Origin: Bacteroides sedimenti
Lineage (GTDB): Bacteria > Bacteroidota > Bacteroidia > Bacteroidales > Bacteroidaceae
Direction of reading: 5' to 3'
Assembly (NCBI RefSeq): GCF_040365225.1
Contig: NZ_AP028055.1
Location: 3,286,001 to 3,350,000, forward strand
Length of the DNA: 64,000 nt
The notes beneath the pieces were generated by a model, which saw only the letters and a program-made list of their open reading frames with translations, ran no database searches and was not told where the DNA came from. Below are positions 36,490 through 45,908 of this stretch, one piece after another; positions within the stretch are counted from its first letter, which is position 1; every line of letters begins with the position of its first letter. A program made the translations under genes and the position numbers.

Positions 36490-37704
36490 TTATTTAATCT
36501 CTAAATCTTTTTTTCTTTTAAGTGCTTCAAGGAAATAATAGTCTGCATAATTGAGGGGAACATCAATCTCGCTATTATGTGGAATACTGCCTACCGAATG
36601 CATTAACAGAAAGTTACCATTTGTACCAAGTTCCGCACGGTATGCAGGAGTTCCCAATGAAATCATGATTCTATCCGCATACGATTTGTAGGAAGAAGCA
36701 TCTGGTACATTAAAAGTACTGATCATATACAACGCTGATGCAATACAAGCAGCAGAAGATGCATCCCGCGGTTCATTCGGAATATTCGGCGCATCCATAT
36801 CCCAGAAAGGAATCAAGTCTTTGGGCATGCAAGGATGATTTTTCATAAAGGCAAAAGTCTTCAACGCCTGCTCTAAATAGGCCCGGTTTCCTGTTTCGCG
36901 ATAACAAACTGCAAATCCATAGATTGCCCAGGCCTGCCCGCGTGACCATGCTGATGAATCCGAAAATCCCTGAGCGGTTTGACGGTGTCTCACTGAACCA
37001 TCTTTCAGATTGTAATCAACTACATGATAACAACTTCCATCCGGTCTGAAATGTTCTGCCATTGTTCTGTTTGCATGGCTTACAGCTATCTTATAAAAAG
37101 TAGAATCTCCAGATAATTTGCTTGCTTCAAATAAAAGCTCCAGGTTCATCATGTTATCAATGATAACCGGACACTCCCATCCTCGTTCAGCTTGCCAGCC
37201 TTTCTCCACATTCCAGGATTGAATAACTCCGGGAGCTTTTCTAAAACGGGTAGACAATGATTTTGCAGCCTCAACAATTACGTTTTTATACTCTTGAGCA
37301 TTTGTCACTTTATAACCATTACCGAAGCTACAACCTATTATAAAGCCTACATCATGATGCCATGTAAGATTTTTAGCTTTCTCAATGGCGTTAGTATATT
37401 TTTCAGCCAGAGTTAGATACGATTGATCACCTGTTAGCTGATACAAATACCAAACAGATCCCGGAAAAAACCCGCTTCTCCAGTCGGCATAGCTACCATA
37501 GTAAACAGTTTTATTCTCATTTAGAGTTATCGGATTCAGGCACTTTCCACTTTTTTCAATAACTGCAATCTCTTTATTAATCTGTTTTTGGGAAAATTCT
37601 ATATTATCTTTTAAAAATGATTTCGACGCCGGAGGTCTGGTTGCACAAGAGGAGAAGATCACTGCACCTGTAATGCCCAATAATTCTATTAATTTCATTT
37701 TCAT
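36490..37704 (-). CDS. GH88 unsaturated glucuronyl hydrolase
   Basis: Removes the unsaturated uronic acid from oligosaccharides released by a lyase. A lipoprotein (signal peptide with FSSC, lipidated Cys near residue 20) of 404 residues. GH88 features are HHDVGFIIGCSFGNG (Asp, substrate site), CPVIIDNMMNLELL (the catalytic-acid Asp motif), and DSSAWSRGQAWAIYGFAV. It overlaps the lyase gene by 4 bases (ATGA), so the two are translationally coupled and very probably act in sequence on one substrate. GH105 is excluded by the WSRGQAWAIYG motif. Confidence 0.93.
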   Translation of the reverse strand: MKMKLIELLGITGAVIFSSCATRPPASKSFLKDNIEFSQKQINKEIAVIEKSGKCLNPITLNENKTVYYGSYADWRSGFFPGSVWYLYQLTGDQSYLTLAEKYTNAIEKAKNLTWHHDVGFIIGCSFGNGYKVTNAQEYKNVIVEAAKSLSTRFRKAPGVIQSWNVEKGWQAERGWECPVIIDNMMNLELLFEASKLSGDSTFYKIAVSHANRTMAEHFRPDGSCYHVVDYNLKDGSVRHRQTAQGFSDSSAWSRGQAWAIYGFAVCYRETGNRAYLEQALKTFAFMKNHPCMPKDLIPFWDMDAPNIPNEPRDASSAACIASALYMISTFNVPDASSYKSYADRIMISLGTPAYRAELGTNGNFLLMHSVGSIPHNSEIDVPLNYADYYFLEALKRKKDLEIK

Positions 37705-39650
37705 TGTTTTACAATTTCATATTTATAGGTTCCTTTTATTTTAAGATTCTTTGCTATAAGAGAAATCCGGAAAATTTCTTGTCCCCATACATTTGAAAGA
37801 CGAGAGTCATCTAGTTTAATAGTCTCAATAGATGGTGTAAATACTTTCTTATCGTAGAGGAGAGCAACCTTCTGTCCTTGCACCTCTACTAAAATCTTAC
37901 CTGAAACAGAAATATCAACCTTACCCCAGGTCAGGAAGTTTATACGACTATTCTGTTTGGCGTTTTTTAATGCAAAAGTATCAGTGATTTTTAATTTCTC
38001 TTTGTCCAACGTATAAGAGCGCACCCAACTCTTTGCATCAGCTTCCTGCGGATAGGCATTAGCAATATCAGCAGAGAAAGTTCGTGTTTTGGAATTGAAC
38101 AACACATCAGTAGCCTTATATTTTGATCCAAATTTTTGAGGGACACCATTTATCATGGGTAAGTTGTGATAATTACTTTGCATGGCCCAGATACTATAGC
38201 GTTCACTACTAAAAGTCTGCCGGGTATAAGTACCCACACCGGCATCTATAAACATAGGAATCGTATTCAAGTAAAGAGAAAAGGTCCCTACATCGTTGTG
38301 ATTATGGCTTTCATTATTGTATCCACCCTTAGCAGCAAAGAATAATCCACTTTTATTATTCATATAACAGAACTGAGTTTCGGGATACCATGTGTAAGGA
38401 GCGTTAGTATGACTTGGAGTCTCTTTTAACAGTTCTTTATGATACAAAATCGTTTGCAATCCTCTGAAGATATCTCTTCCAAAAGATATATCTGATTCCA
38501 GACCTTTTTTCGAGTCAGTGAGGCTATTCAGATAGGCGGCAAAATGCATCATTTCTTCACTGCCAACAGCTTTTCCATAACGAAATATTGTTGATGCGAG
38601 TCCTCCACCTTTTGCTGATGCATCAGCGAAATTAACTACCCATCCGTTTCCAACATAAGACCTGGAAATGTATTCTCCCATGTTTTTAATCATGGGTTCT
38701 TTAAAGATTGAAACTTTGCCACCTGTTCCGTCATAGAGCATTTGCAAATAGTCAAACAATTTACCCGCGGCATGTCCCCAATAAGAAGGTCCTTCTTCGC
38801 AAGCTCCGTCAGAATTTGTATAATTTAAAAATTTATCAACCGAAATAATTGTTCTGAAAACCGCTTTTGCTAGTTTTTCACGGTCATTCTCCAACAAGAA
38901 ATAACATTGCAATACATTAAAATTGCACCAGGGGTTCCAGTTATTTATCATATCCCCCTGTTTCCAATTAAAAGCCATCCACCAGAATCGATCTTCGTTC
39001 ATGTAGGTGTCCAAAATCCGTTTTTGAAGTTCAGAGTGTAAACGCTCTGAAATAATTGGATTAACCTTATCAAATTCTTTATTGAAAAAATAATATGTCC
39101 AGGAAAGCAAAGAACCTAAATCTCCGGAAGTTAGTTCTATAATATGTTCTTTATTACTGGGAAGAGATCTTCCGGAACGCTGTGCTCCTAGGTGTGCAGA
39201 CAAAGCCCAAGAAGTCATTTCGCAGCTATGAAAAACGCCGTTAATGATCTGATCAATAAAACGTCCTTTTCCTTCTGCCAACTCGGCCATTACTAAGGTA
39301 GCAATCGCTTTATTATTGTCATCAAACGGATTCTCCATAATATTACGTGATCCGCTACGTTCATATTCGATATAATCTGTTGCTTTTATCACTTTCCACT
39401 GATAATTGAGTTTTTTTTCACCCTGCTTGATGTACAATTCTTTATAGTCACCTAAGAACTTATCCCAACCCGCACGATCTTCATAAGTAGGATATGGAAC
39501 CCATTTCTGATTCATTATAAGAACCTTTTCCAAAGATTTTAAATCCGTATGTTTTTGTAACAGATTTTTCTCTGTATACGCCTGTGCCTGTATTAAAAAG
39601 CCAAAAAGCATCAAGAACGATACAACTAACCGATTGTTTTTCATGAACAT
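37701..39650 (-). CDS. Heparinase II/III-like polysaccharide lyase
   Basis: Predicted secreted lyase of 649 residues that cleaves a uronic-acid polysaccharide by beta-elimination. It has a signal peptide (ends near QAQA, residue 24), a helical (alpha/alpha) barrel region (about 90-400, with NWNPWCNFNVLQCYFLL and SDGACEEGPSYWGHAAGK) and a C-terminal anti-parallel beta-sandwich beginning with ESHNHNDVGTFSLYLN (about 447), the conserved His/Asn motif of heparinase II/III-fold lyases. Which PL family it joins (PL12, PL21, PL33, PL37 and others share this fold) cannot be settled by eye. An internal ATG at 39644 is an alternative start. Followed with a 4-base overlap by GH88. Confidence 0.8.
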   Translation of the reverse strand: MFMKNNRLVVSFLMLFGFLIQAQAYTEKNLLQKHTDLKSLEKVLIMNQKWVPYPTYEDRAGWDKFLGDYKELYIKQGEKKLNYQWKVIKATDYIEYERSGSRNIMENPFDDNNKAIATLVMAELAEGKGRFIDQIINGVFHSCEMTSWALSAHLGAQRSGRSLPSNKEHIIELTSGDLGSLLSWTYYFFNKEFDKVNPIISERLHSELQKRILDTYMNEDRFWWMAFNWKQGDMINNWNPWCNFNVLQCYFLLENDREKLAKAVFRTIISVDKFLNYTNSDGACEEGPSYWGHAAGKLFDYLQMLYDGTGGKVSIFKEPMIKNMGEYISRSYVGNGWVVNFADASAKGGGLASTIFRYGKAVGSEEMMHFAAYLNSLTDSKKGLESDISFGRDIFRGLQTILYHKELLKETPSHTNAPYTWYPETQFCYMNNKSGLFFAAKGGYNNESHNHNDVGTFSLYLNTIPMFIDAGVGTYTRQTFSSERYSIWAMQSNYHNLPMINGVPQKFGSKYKATDVLFNSKTRTFSADIANAYPQEADAKSWVRSYTLDKEKLKITDTFALKNAKQNSRINFLTWGKVDISVSGKILVEVQGQKVALLYDKKVFTPSIETIKLDDSRLSNVWGQEIFRISLIAKNLKIKGTYKYEIVKQ

Positions 39651-39716
39651 TATTTCTATAAATTATATGTAAAAAACAAAACTCACAAACTCTCTAATAT
39701 CAGAGTTCTTTTGAAA

Positions 39717-39758
39717 TTTAAGCATGAAAACGGATTATATTCCATTTTCATGCTTAAA
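39717..39758 (-). terminator. Intercistronic hairpin between susD and the lyase gene
   Basis: TTTAAGCATGAAAACGGA pairs with TCCATTTTCATGCTTAAA around TTATAT with one mismatch. It lies within the susC-to-GH3 transcript and may partly terminate or stabilise it, lowering enzyme expression relative to susCD. Confidence 0.6.
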
Positions 39759-39777
39759 ATTATTAATGAATAAATGA

Positions 39778-41505
39778 TTAATCCCAGCTTGGATTTTGTA
39801 TCAATGCGCTATTTGTTTCAATTTCTACAGCAGGGATAGGCCATAACATGTCCCTATCGGCAAATTGACGTGTAAACAGACGTGTTCCGGTAAAACCGAA
39901 CTCATCATGATTAAGCATTTGCTTACTTAAACCCCATCTGCGCAAATCACTGAAACGAAGGCCTTCTCCGGCAAATTCCACTGCACGTTCTTGTACAATA
40001 CGTTTAAAGACTTCTTCCTTTGTATTAGCTTGCAACCAAGAAGGACCACTGTTCAATTTTGGCATATTTGTAGAAGGACGTTGACGCACTTCATTAATAT
40101 ACTTTACTGCATCAGTCTGATTTCCTAATTCATTATAACATTCAGCCAACATTAATAATACATCTGCATAACGTATTAAAGGGAAGTTAATCGGAGTATG
40201 AGCCCGGTCATTAATTCCTCCGTCCATATTATACTCAGCTACAAATTTTCTGAAAAAATAAGTATCCCATCCTTTATTATTCCGAATAAAGCCATTCTTT
40301 TCGTTAACACCTTTTGCTACAACAAATTCGCAATCTTTTGGAGCATTAGCAACCCATCCTTTATACATGGTATAAGGAAGAATTATTGTCTGAGCCATGC
40401 GTGGGTCTCTATTTTCGTACATGCTCAGCAATAAGCTTTTGCTTGCAGGGTAAGTTGCCACGCTTTTAGTGTCGCCTGTTAATGTTGCCCGGAAAGTCTT
40501 ATCTTTTACCGTTGCACTTTCATTAAAACCTGGTACTATATCATTCCAGTTAAAAGGTTTTCCATCTTTGGTTTCATACATATCTGCCAAAGTTGTTGAT
40601 GCCATTACATTATTCCAGCAACTTCCAAAAGAGCTGCGGCTACCCATATAGAAATCCATCGGCATACCATAATCCATACCAACACCACCGGAGTTTTGAA
40701 TTGCAAAAATCATTTCAGAACTTTGATCACCCACAGGTTTAAATAAATTAGCATAATTAGGATATAATGAATAACCATACCCCTTTCCAGAAGGGTCTAA
40801 AACGACTTCTTCAAAATCCTTCACCGCATCTGTATAGTTTTTATTGAATAAATGCACTTTCCCTCTTAGTGAATAAGCGGCACCTTTAGTTGCACGTCCA
40901 TAATCTGAATCGGCCCATTTTACTGGTAATCCGGCAATGGCAGCTTCAAGATCTTTTAAAATGAAAGTTCGTGTTTCATCGGCAGAACTTCTTGGCGACA
41001 ATAAATTATTGAAATCCTTGTCCAATACTACCGTTTCATCATATAATGGCACTCCGCCGAAAAAATCCAATAAATTAAAGTAATATAAAGCACGCATGAA
41101 TTTTGCTTCCGCAATATATTGAGTTTTTAGTTCATCACTCATGCTTACTTTTGGGATATTCTGAATAACAGCATTAGCTCTCATTACCCCATCATAAAGA
41201 GTTTGCCACTTAGTTGACACTAAGCCTGTTCTCGAAGTTGTTGTTCCCAAAACAAAGGTTGGATAAGACGGGTCATCATAACCGACTGCTATATCAGTCA
41301 TACAATCAAGTCCGAAATATGTGCCATAAGCACCACTATTTTTCATTACGTTGTATACCCCCATCATTCCTTCTTTGGCCTGAAGTTCTGTTTTCCAGAA
41401 AGTTCCTGAACTAACTACATCATAAGGATATTTATTTAAGTCGTAACAACCACTCAACAAACACAAAGATGTGAGTGATAGCAATAAAGTTTTATATTTG
41501 TTCAT
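39778..41505 (-). CDS. SusD/RagB-family glycan-binding lipoprotein
   Basis: Surface lipoprotein that caps the SusC channel and binds the glycan. 575 residues; signal peptide with LLSGCYDLNKYP (lipidated Cys near 20), then SusD-type TPR helices. Family marks: GTFWKTELQAKEGMMGVYN, YIAEAKFMRALYYFNLLDFFGGVPLYDE, LRGKVHLFNKNYTDAVKDFEEVV, and the C-terminal FPLIRYADVLLMLAECYNELGN with FAGEGLRFSDLRRWGL. Starts 10 bases after susC; the next gene, the lyase, is separated by a hairpin. Confidence 0.97.
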   Translation of the reverse strand: MNKYKTLLLSLTSLCLLSGCYDLNKYPYDVVSSGTFWKTELQAKEGMMGVYNVMKNSGAYGTYFGLDCMTDIAVGYDDPSYPTFVLGTTTSRTGLVSTKWQTLYDGVMRANAVIQNIPKVSMSDELKTQYIAEAKFMRALYYFNLLDFFGGVPLYDETVVLDKDFNNLLSPRSSADETRTFILKDLEAAIAGLPVKWADSDYGRATKGAAYSLRGKVHLFNKNYTDAVKDFEEVVLDPSGKGYGYSLYPNYANLFKPVGDQSSEMIFAIQNSGGVGMDYGMPMDFYMGSRSSFGSCWNNVMASTTLADMYETKDGKPFNWNDIVPGFNESATVKDKTFRATLTGDTKSVATYPASKSLLLSMYENRDPRMAQTIILPYTMYKGWVANAPKDCEFVVAKGVNEKNGFIRNNKGWDTYFFRKFVAEYNMDGGINDRAHTPINFPLIRYADVLLMLAECYNELGNQTDAVKYINEVRQRPSTNMPKLNSGPSWLQANTKEEVFKRIVQERAVEFAGEGLRFSDLRRWGLSKQMLNHDEFGFTGTRLFTRQFADRDMLWPIPAVEIETNSALIQNPSWD

Positions 41506-41515
41506 GACATTATTA

Positions 41516-44500
41516 TTAGAAAGTTATGTTAATACCTACTGAAGCCTGTTTCATTGTAGGATAATTCGTACCACTCACTTCTGGATCCATGCCTTTGTAG
41601 CTTGAGAACGTAAAGAAGTTCTCTAAACTACCATAAAAACGAACCTTTTCAATATTTAATTTAGCGATTAGTTCTTTAGGCAAAGAGTATCCCAATTGAA
41701 TATTCTTAATCTTGAAGAAGGACTTGTTTTGCATCCAGAAATCACTAACCTGTGTATTTCGAGTATTGCTTGAATCTAATAAGCGAGGATATGTTGCGTC
41801 TGTACGACCTTGATACCATCTACCGTCTGCAATCTCCTTATTGATTAAATATCCCCAACGAACTGTCGGAGTATAATAACCATCCAGCCAATACATCTTT
41901 ATTCCGGTTACACCTTGTAACATTACAGAAAAATCAATTCCTTTATACTTTGCACCTAAATTTAAACCATAAGCAAATTTCGGATTTGGTCCATTTCCTA
42001 CGACTTTACGGTCGTCATCATTGATTAATCCATCGCCATTCAAATCTTTGTATAATAAATCACCTAACTGAGGGCGTCCATAAGCAAACGGATTCTTTTT
42101 GTTCCCTGTTGCCGGGTCGATTGGTGCATTATCCACAATACTCTGAACAAGAGCTAAATCATCATCCGTTTGTACTATACGATCTACAATACGTACATAT
42201 TGGGCTTTGATAGGCAATCCTTCTTTGATCAATCCATTGCCAGAAATAGTATATTGATCTCCCTTATATTTTGTAACTTCATTTTTTAACCAAGTAATGT
42301 TTCCATTCGCAAAGTAAGAGAAATCGCCTATTTTATCCTGCCATCCTAATGATAATTCCACCCCTTGGTTTACAACTATTGCACTGTTTTGTTTTGGTAT
42401 TGAAGCGTTACCTCGTACCAATGGTGCAGGAAGGTCAATCAGAATGCCATCCGTTTTCTTATAGAAATAATCAACTGTACCTGTAAGTTTATTATTATAA
42501 GCACCAAAATCCAAACCAATATCTGCAATATTGGTAGATTCCCAAGTTAAATTCGCGTTTGCAATCGCCGTTTGAGAAAGTCCTGTTGCTAAAGCATTGT
42601 TTAATATATAGTTTGTTGTAGCATATACAGAAAGCGCATCATAATTACCTACAGCATTATTTCCCAGTGAACCATAAGATGCACGAAGTTTAAGATTACT
42701 CAACCAGTTTGAAGCAAATTTTTCCATGAATGGTTCCTGATCTATTCTCCATGCAGCAGATACAGATGGGAAATATCCCCAACGCTGATTAGATAAGAAG
42801 CGCGAAGAACCGTCTCTTCTGATATTTAACTCAAGCAAATACCGACTTTCCCAACCAAGATTTACTCTACCGAAATAAGACTGCATAGCCCATTCTGTTT
42901 TGTTCCCACTTGCAGAAGCGTCTCCTACAGCTCCATCAAGAACGCCAAGACCCATATCAATCAGATCTAGTTTTTTTGCCTGAAACCATTCATTTCTATA
43001 TTGTTCCTGGCTAGCTCCAAGCATTACATTTAAATCAAGTTTGTTGATTTTAGTCTCATACTTCGCTACAGCATCCATGAAATTACGTTGTTGCTTTGAA
43101 TTATAATTTGTGAGGTAAGATCTACTTGTTCCAGACAATGTTACCTGATTAGTGATAAAATTCCAGCAATCTATAAATACTGGTTTTGTCTGTTGTTGTT
43201 GATCTGTTAGTTCATAAGTATAAGAGCCTGTTACAGAAAGTCCCTTTACAGGAGCAATTGTTCCGAAGAATCGCGCTTTCAGATTTCTATTTGTGTACTG
43301 TCCATCAATATTGTTTAACCTGCGCAAAGGATTATTATTTGCAGCCTGAGAATCATCTTCTTCATTATTCATACCACCATATCGTCCATCGGGAGATCTG
43401 AAAGACATACCTGGGGTTGTTGCGGCAGCATATGTAAAGACATCATCAATTGCATTTGTGCCAGGTTCCGTTTCAGCATAATATCCGCTAAGATTGGTCC
43501 CTAATTTTAACCATTTCTTGACCTCCCCTTCAACGTTAGAACGAAAGTTTATTTTGTTAAATCCGGAATTTTCCATCACGCCGGGATTATTCATATATCC
43601 CACTGCAGTATAAAAACGCACTTTATCAGTACCTCCGCTTATTGATAGATTATGATTTGTTGCAACAGAAGTTTTAAACACCCCTTTAACCCAATCGGTA
43701 TTAGGATATAAAAGCTGATCGCCATTTTCATTCGCTCTCCAAAGATCTATTTTCCCTTGAGAAAATATGGCTGGAAGATTGGAATTTAGCTTTCCTTCAT
43801 TAACCAATTCCATGTAATCAGCGTAATTACTAACAGTCTCAATTGTTTTGCCAATAGACTCGAATGATAGGTATCCATTGTAATCCAACTTAACAGCTCC
43901 GGCTTTCCCTTGTTTTGTGGTAATAAGCAAAACTCCATTAGCTGCACGTGACCCATATATTGCAGCAGAAGCTGCATCTTTCAAAACAGATAAATTTTCA
44001 ATGTCCTGTGGATTCACATTACTTATATTTCCTTCTACACCATCAATAATTACCAAAGGAGCAGAATTGTTTAAAGTTCCTTGGCCACGGATCAGAATAG
44101 AAGCATTATCATTCCCCGGCCTATTACTGCTAGAACTAACTTGTACACCAGCCGCAACACCGGCTAAACCACTTGAAAGATTTGTAATTGGACGGCTATC
44201 AACTAAGTCACTCATATTTACAGAGGAAACAGAACCTGTCAAATTCACTTTCTTTTGTGAGCCATAAGCCACCACAACAACTTCATCAAGAGTTTGTGCC
44301 TTTTCTTTTAACTGAATTGTATAAGAGGTTTGATCTCCTATTTTCAATTCAAAATTCAAGTAACCAACACATGTAACTTCTAATAATGCTCCATTTGGAA
44401 CATTTAATGAAAATTTTCCATCAATATCAGTTATCGTAGCATTAGTTGTCCCTTTTTGCACAACATTTGCTCCAATAACAGTTTCTCCCTTTGTATCTGT

Positions 44501-44671
44501 TATTACACCTGTAATTCTTTTTTGTTGATTAACAGATGCAACAGCATTTGTTGATGTTCCTAATCCATTGGCAGTTTCTGCGTATATTCCACCGATGCCG
44601 ATAAATAAAAGAGAAGCTCCAACCAATATCCTTTTAGTAAGGACAAAATAATCAGTTTGTATCTTTAGCAT
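41516..44671 (-). CDS. SusC/RagA-family TonB-dependent outer-membrane receptor
   Basis: 1051 residues. A signal peptide (to about residue 30) precedes a carboxypeptidase-regulatory-like domain (about 52-130, ITGVITDTKGETVIGANVV), the TonB-box-like LDEVVVVAYGSQKK, a plug with ILIRGQGTLNNSAPLVIIDGVEGNISNVNPQDIENLSVLKDAASAAIYGSRAANGVLLITTKQG, and a beta-barrel ending in the typical Bacteroidetes C-terminus with ...VGINITF. It makes the outer-membrane channel for oligosaccharides capped by the SusD at 39778. It starts the second PUL and is preceded by a 300-nt leader (TSS predicted near 44971). Confidence 0.97.
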   Translation of the reverse strand: MLKIQTDYFVLTKRILVGASLLFIGIGGIYAETANGLGTSTNAVASVNQQKRITGVITDTKGETVIGANVVQKGTTNATITDIDGKFSLNVPNGALLEVTCVGYLNFELKIGDQTSYTIQLKEKAQTLDEVVVVAYGSQKKVNLTGSVSSVNMSDLVDSRPITNLSSGLAGVAAGVQVSSSSNRPGNDNASILIRGQGTLNNSAPLVIIDGVEGNISNVNPQDIENLSVLKDAASAAIYGSRAANGVLLITTKQGKAGAVKLDYNGYLSFESIGKTIETVSNYADYMELVNEGKLNSNLPAIFSQGKIDLWRANENGDQLLYPNTDWVKGVFKTSVATNHNLSISGGTDKVRFYTAVGYMNNPGVMENSGFNKINFRSNVEGEVKKWLKLGTNLSGYYAETEPGTNAIDDVFTYAAATTPGMSFRSPDGRYGGMNNEEDDSQAANNNPLRRLNNIDGQYTNRNLKARFFGTIAPVKGLSVTGSYTYELTDQQQQTKPVFIDCWNFITNQVTLSGTSRSYLTNYNSKQQRNFMDAVAKYETKINKLDLNVMLGASQEQYRNEWFQAKKLDLIDMGLGVLDGAVGDASASGNKTEWAMQSYFGRVNLGWESRYLLELNIRRDGSSRFLSNQRWGYFPSVSAAWRIDQEPFMEKFASNWLSNLKLRASYGSLGNNAVGNYDALSVYATTNYILNNALATGLSQTAIANANLTWESTNIADIGLDFGAYNNKLTGTVDYFYKKTDGILIDLPAPLVRGNASIPKQNSAIVVNQGVELSLGWQDKIGDFSYFANGNITWLKNEVTKYKGDQYTISGNGLIKEGLPIKAQYVRIVDRIVQTDDDLALVQSIVDNAPIDPATGNKKNPFAYGRPQLGDLLYKDLNGDGLINDDDRKVVGNGPNPKFAYGLNLGAKYKGIDFSVMLQGVTGIKMYWLDGYYTPTVRWGYLINKEIADGRWYQGRTDATYPRLLDSSNTRNTQVSDFWMQNKSFFKIKNIQLGYSLPKELIAKLNIEKVRFYGSLENFFTFSSYKGMDPEVSGTNYPTMKQASVGINITF

Positions 44672-44718
44672 AGCAATAGTTATAAGTTAAAATTTAAAAT
44701 AGGCATTAAATAATTAAT

Positions 44719-44739
44719 ATCAAAGACTTTGTCTTTGAT
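44719..44739 (-). promoter_or_regulatory. Leader hairpin in front of susC
   Basis: ATCAAAGAC and GTCTTTGAT form a perfect 9-bp stem with a TTT loop within the predicted susC 5' leader, about 48 bases before the start. It is not followed by a T run, so it is more likely a leader structure than a terminator. Confidence 0.5.
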
Positions 44740-44977
44740 TGGATGCAGGTAGAAGTTAATTTAGGTTTTCATAAGTATTTTTTTAACATTAATGAGAATG
44801 GATTTTATGTTTTTTTTTCTCGGTTGCCATCCTCTCAATATGATGCATATTTTCTAGATTATTAACATTTCAACATGTTCAGCGAATATTAGCACTTATT
44901 ACTATAATCCAGCTCTCTTTTTTTAATGCATGTTCATATGTATAGTGTTTGATTCTCGATTAATATGTTAGTGTGTG

Positions 44978-44985
44978 CAAATATA
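44978..44985 (-). promoter_or_regulatory. -7 element of susC
   Basis: TATATTTG on the minus strand, full match. It predicts a susC leader of about 300 nt. Confidence 0.5.
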
Positions 44986-45012
44986 GATCGAAAGATTGTT
45001 ATCCGCAATAGG

Positions 45013-45026
45013 TGTGTGCGCACACA
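45013..45026. promoter_or_regulatory. 14-bp perfect palindrome upstream of susC promoter
   Basis: TGTGTGCGCACACA is its own reverse complement. It lies 28 bases upstream of the -7 element, about 35 to 48 bases before the predicted start of transcription, where an activator or repressor would bind. Confidence 0.55.
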
Positions 45027-45571
45027 TTTTATGAATTAAGACAGTATAATATTGAATATTAAATACTTAAATACTTTTTAAAAGCTGTAAAAAAAGCAAT
45101 ATGTGTTTTTAAACATAAAAATAATCACGTTTGCGAAAACGTAATTATAAATAATGAATGCTTATGATTTCATCATATTGGTGATAAATAGTTAATGGAA
45201 GAATGTGAATATAGCTACCCCAGATTTTCTTAGGTATAATAGTCTTTCAATTTATGTATCTTAAACAAATAATTGATTCTAATTATTAAAATAGAAAAGG
45301 TTCGCGGTATTTGTCAGCTTCCCTTTTTTCGGGGGGAGGTCATGTCCAAATAATGAGTATTTGATCAAAAAAATAGTAGCGTATTACACTTAGATGATTG
45401 ATGAAGAATGATCTATAAATATTTCGATAATATATTAGTTTCTAATATATTTATATACTAAAAAAATATAACATAACGAGGATATAAATAAAATATAACG
45501 ATAGATTTCTAATTTCATGTGGCAGATTTTCAGAAGTTGTCATTGTAGCTTTTGACGAGAAAATTAACAAA

Positions 45572-45605
45572 AAAGCGACAACTGAAATTTTTCAATTATC
45601 GCTTT
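45572..45605 (-). terminator. Terminator of tRNA-Pro
   Basis: On the minus strand AAAGCGA...TCGCTTT with an inner AATTGAA/TTTCAGTT stem, followed by TTTTTTGTT, directly after the tRNA gene. Confidence 0.75.
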
Positions 45606-45606
45606 G

Positions 45607-45679
45607 TCGGAGTGAGGCGACTCGAACGCCCGACCCCTACGTCCCGAACGTAGTACGCTACCAACTGCGCTACACTCCG
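45607..45679 (-). tRNA. tRNA-Pro (CGG)
   Basis: 73 nt folding into the cloverleaf: acceptor CGGAGTG/CACTCCG, anticodon stem CTACG/CGTAG around the loop TTCGGGA with anticodon CGG (codon CCG), T-arm GGGCG/CGCCT with loop TTCGAGT, discriminator A. No CCA is encoded. Confidence 0.95.
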
Positions 45680-45693
45680 TTTTTTTACGAGTG

Positions 45694-45701
45694 CAAAAGT
45701 A
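45694..45701 (-). promoter_or_regulatory. -7 element of tRNA-Pro
   Basis: TACTTTTG on the minus strand, 15 bases before the tRNA. Confidence 0.45.
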
Positions 45702-45773
45702 ATCCATTTTTTTTAAATAACGAAGAATTTTCAGAAAAAATTCACAAGTCCTTGCAGATTCAAAAATTATATC

Positions 45774-45781
45774 TATCTTTG
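45774..45781 (+). promoter_or_regulatory. Promoter of tRNA-Phe
   Basis: TATCTTTG is the -7 element, with TTG at 45752-45754 exactly 19 bases upstream as the -33 element. It is a well-formed Bacteroides promoter. Confidence 0.65.
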
Positions 45782-45797
45782 CATCCGCAATCACAAA

Positions 45798-45870
45798 GGT
45801 GCCATAGCTCAGTTGGTAGAGCAAAGGACTGAAAATCCTTGTGTCCCCGGTTCGATTCCTGGTGGCACCA
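45798..45870 (+). tRNA. tRNA-Phe (GAA)
   Basis: 73 nt: acceptor GGTGCCA/TGGCACC, D-arm GCTC AGTTGGTA GAGC, anticodon stem AAGGA/TCCTT around CTGAAAA with anticodon GAA, T-loop TTCGATT, discriminator A. No CCA encoded. A T-rich terminator hairpin follows at 45881-45908. Confidence 0.96.
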
Positions 45871-45880
45871 CCCCTGCAGA

Positions 45881-45908
45881 AGCGCTTAAACCTAATGGTT
45901 TAGGCGCT
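45881..45908 (+). terminator. Terminator of tRNA-Phe
   Basis: AGCGCTTAAACC pairs with GGTTTAGGCGCT (one wobble pair) around TAAT, followed by TTTTATTTT. Confidence 0.85.

Larger units (their letters stand above)
44672..45571. other. Regulatory region upstream of the second PUL
   Basis: 900 AT-rich bases without a convincing gene. It holds the susC leader hairpin, the -7 element and a palindrome near 45013. Confidence 0.6.

Noticed and set aside
44719..44739. Terminator in front of susC
   Set aside because: The perfect stem has no T tract after it on the minus strand, so a leader structure is more likely.
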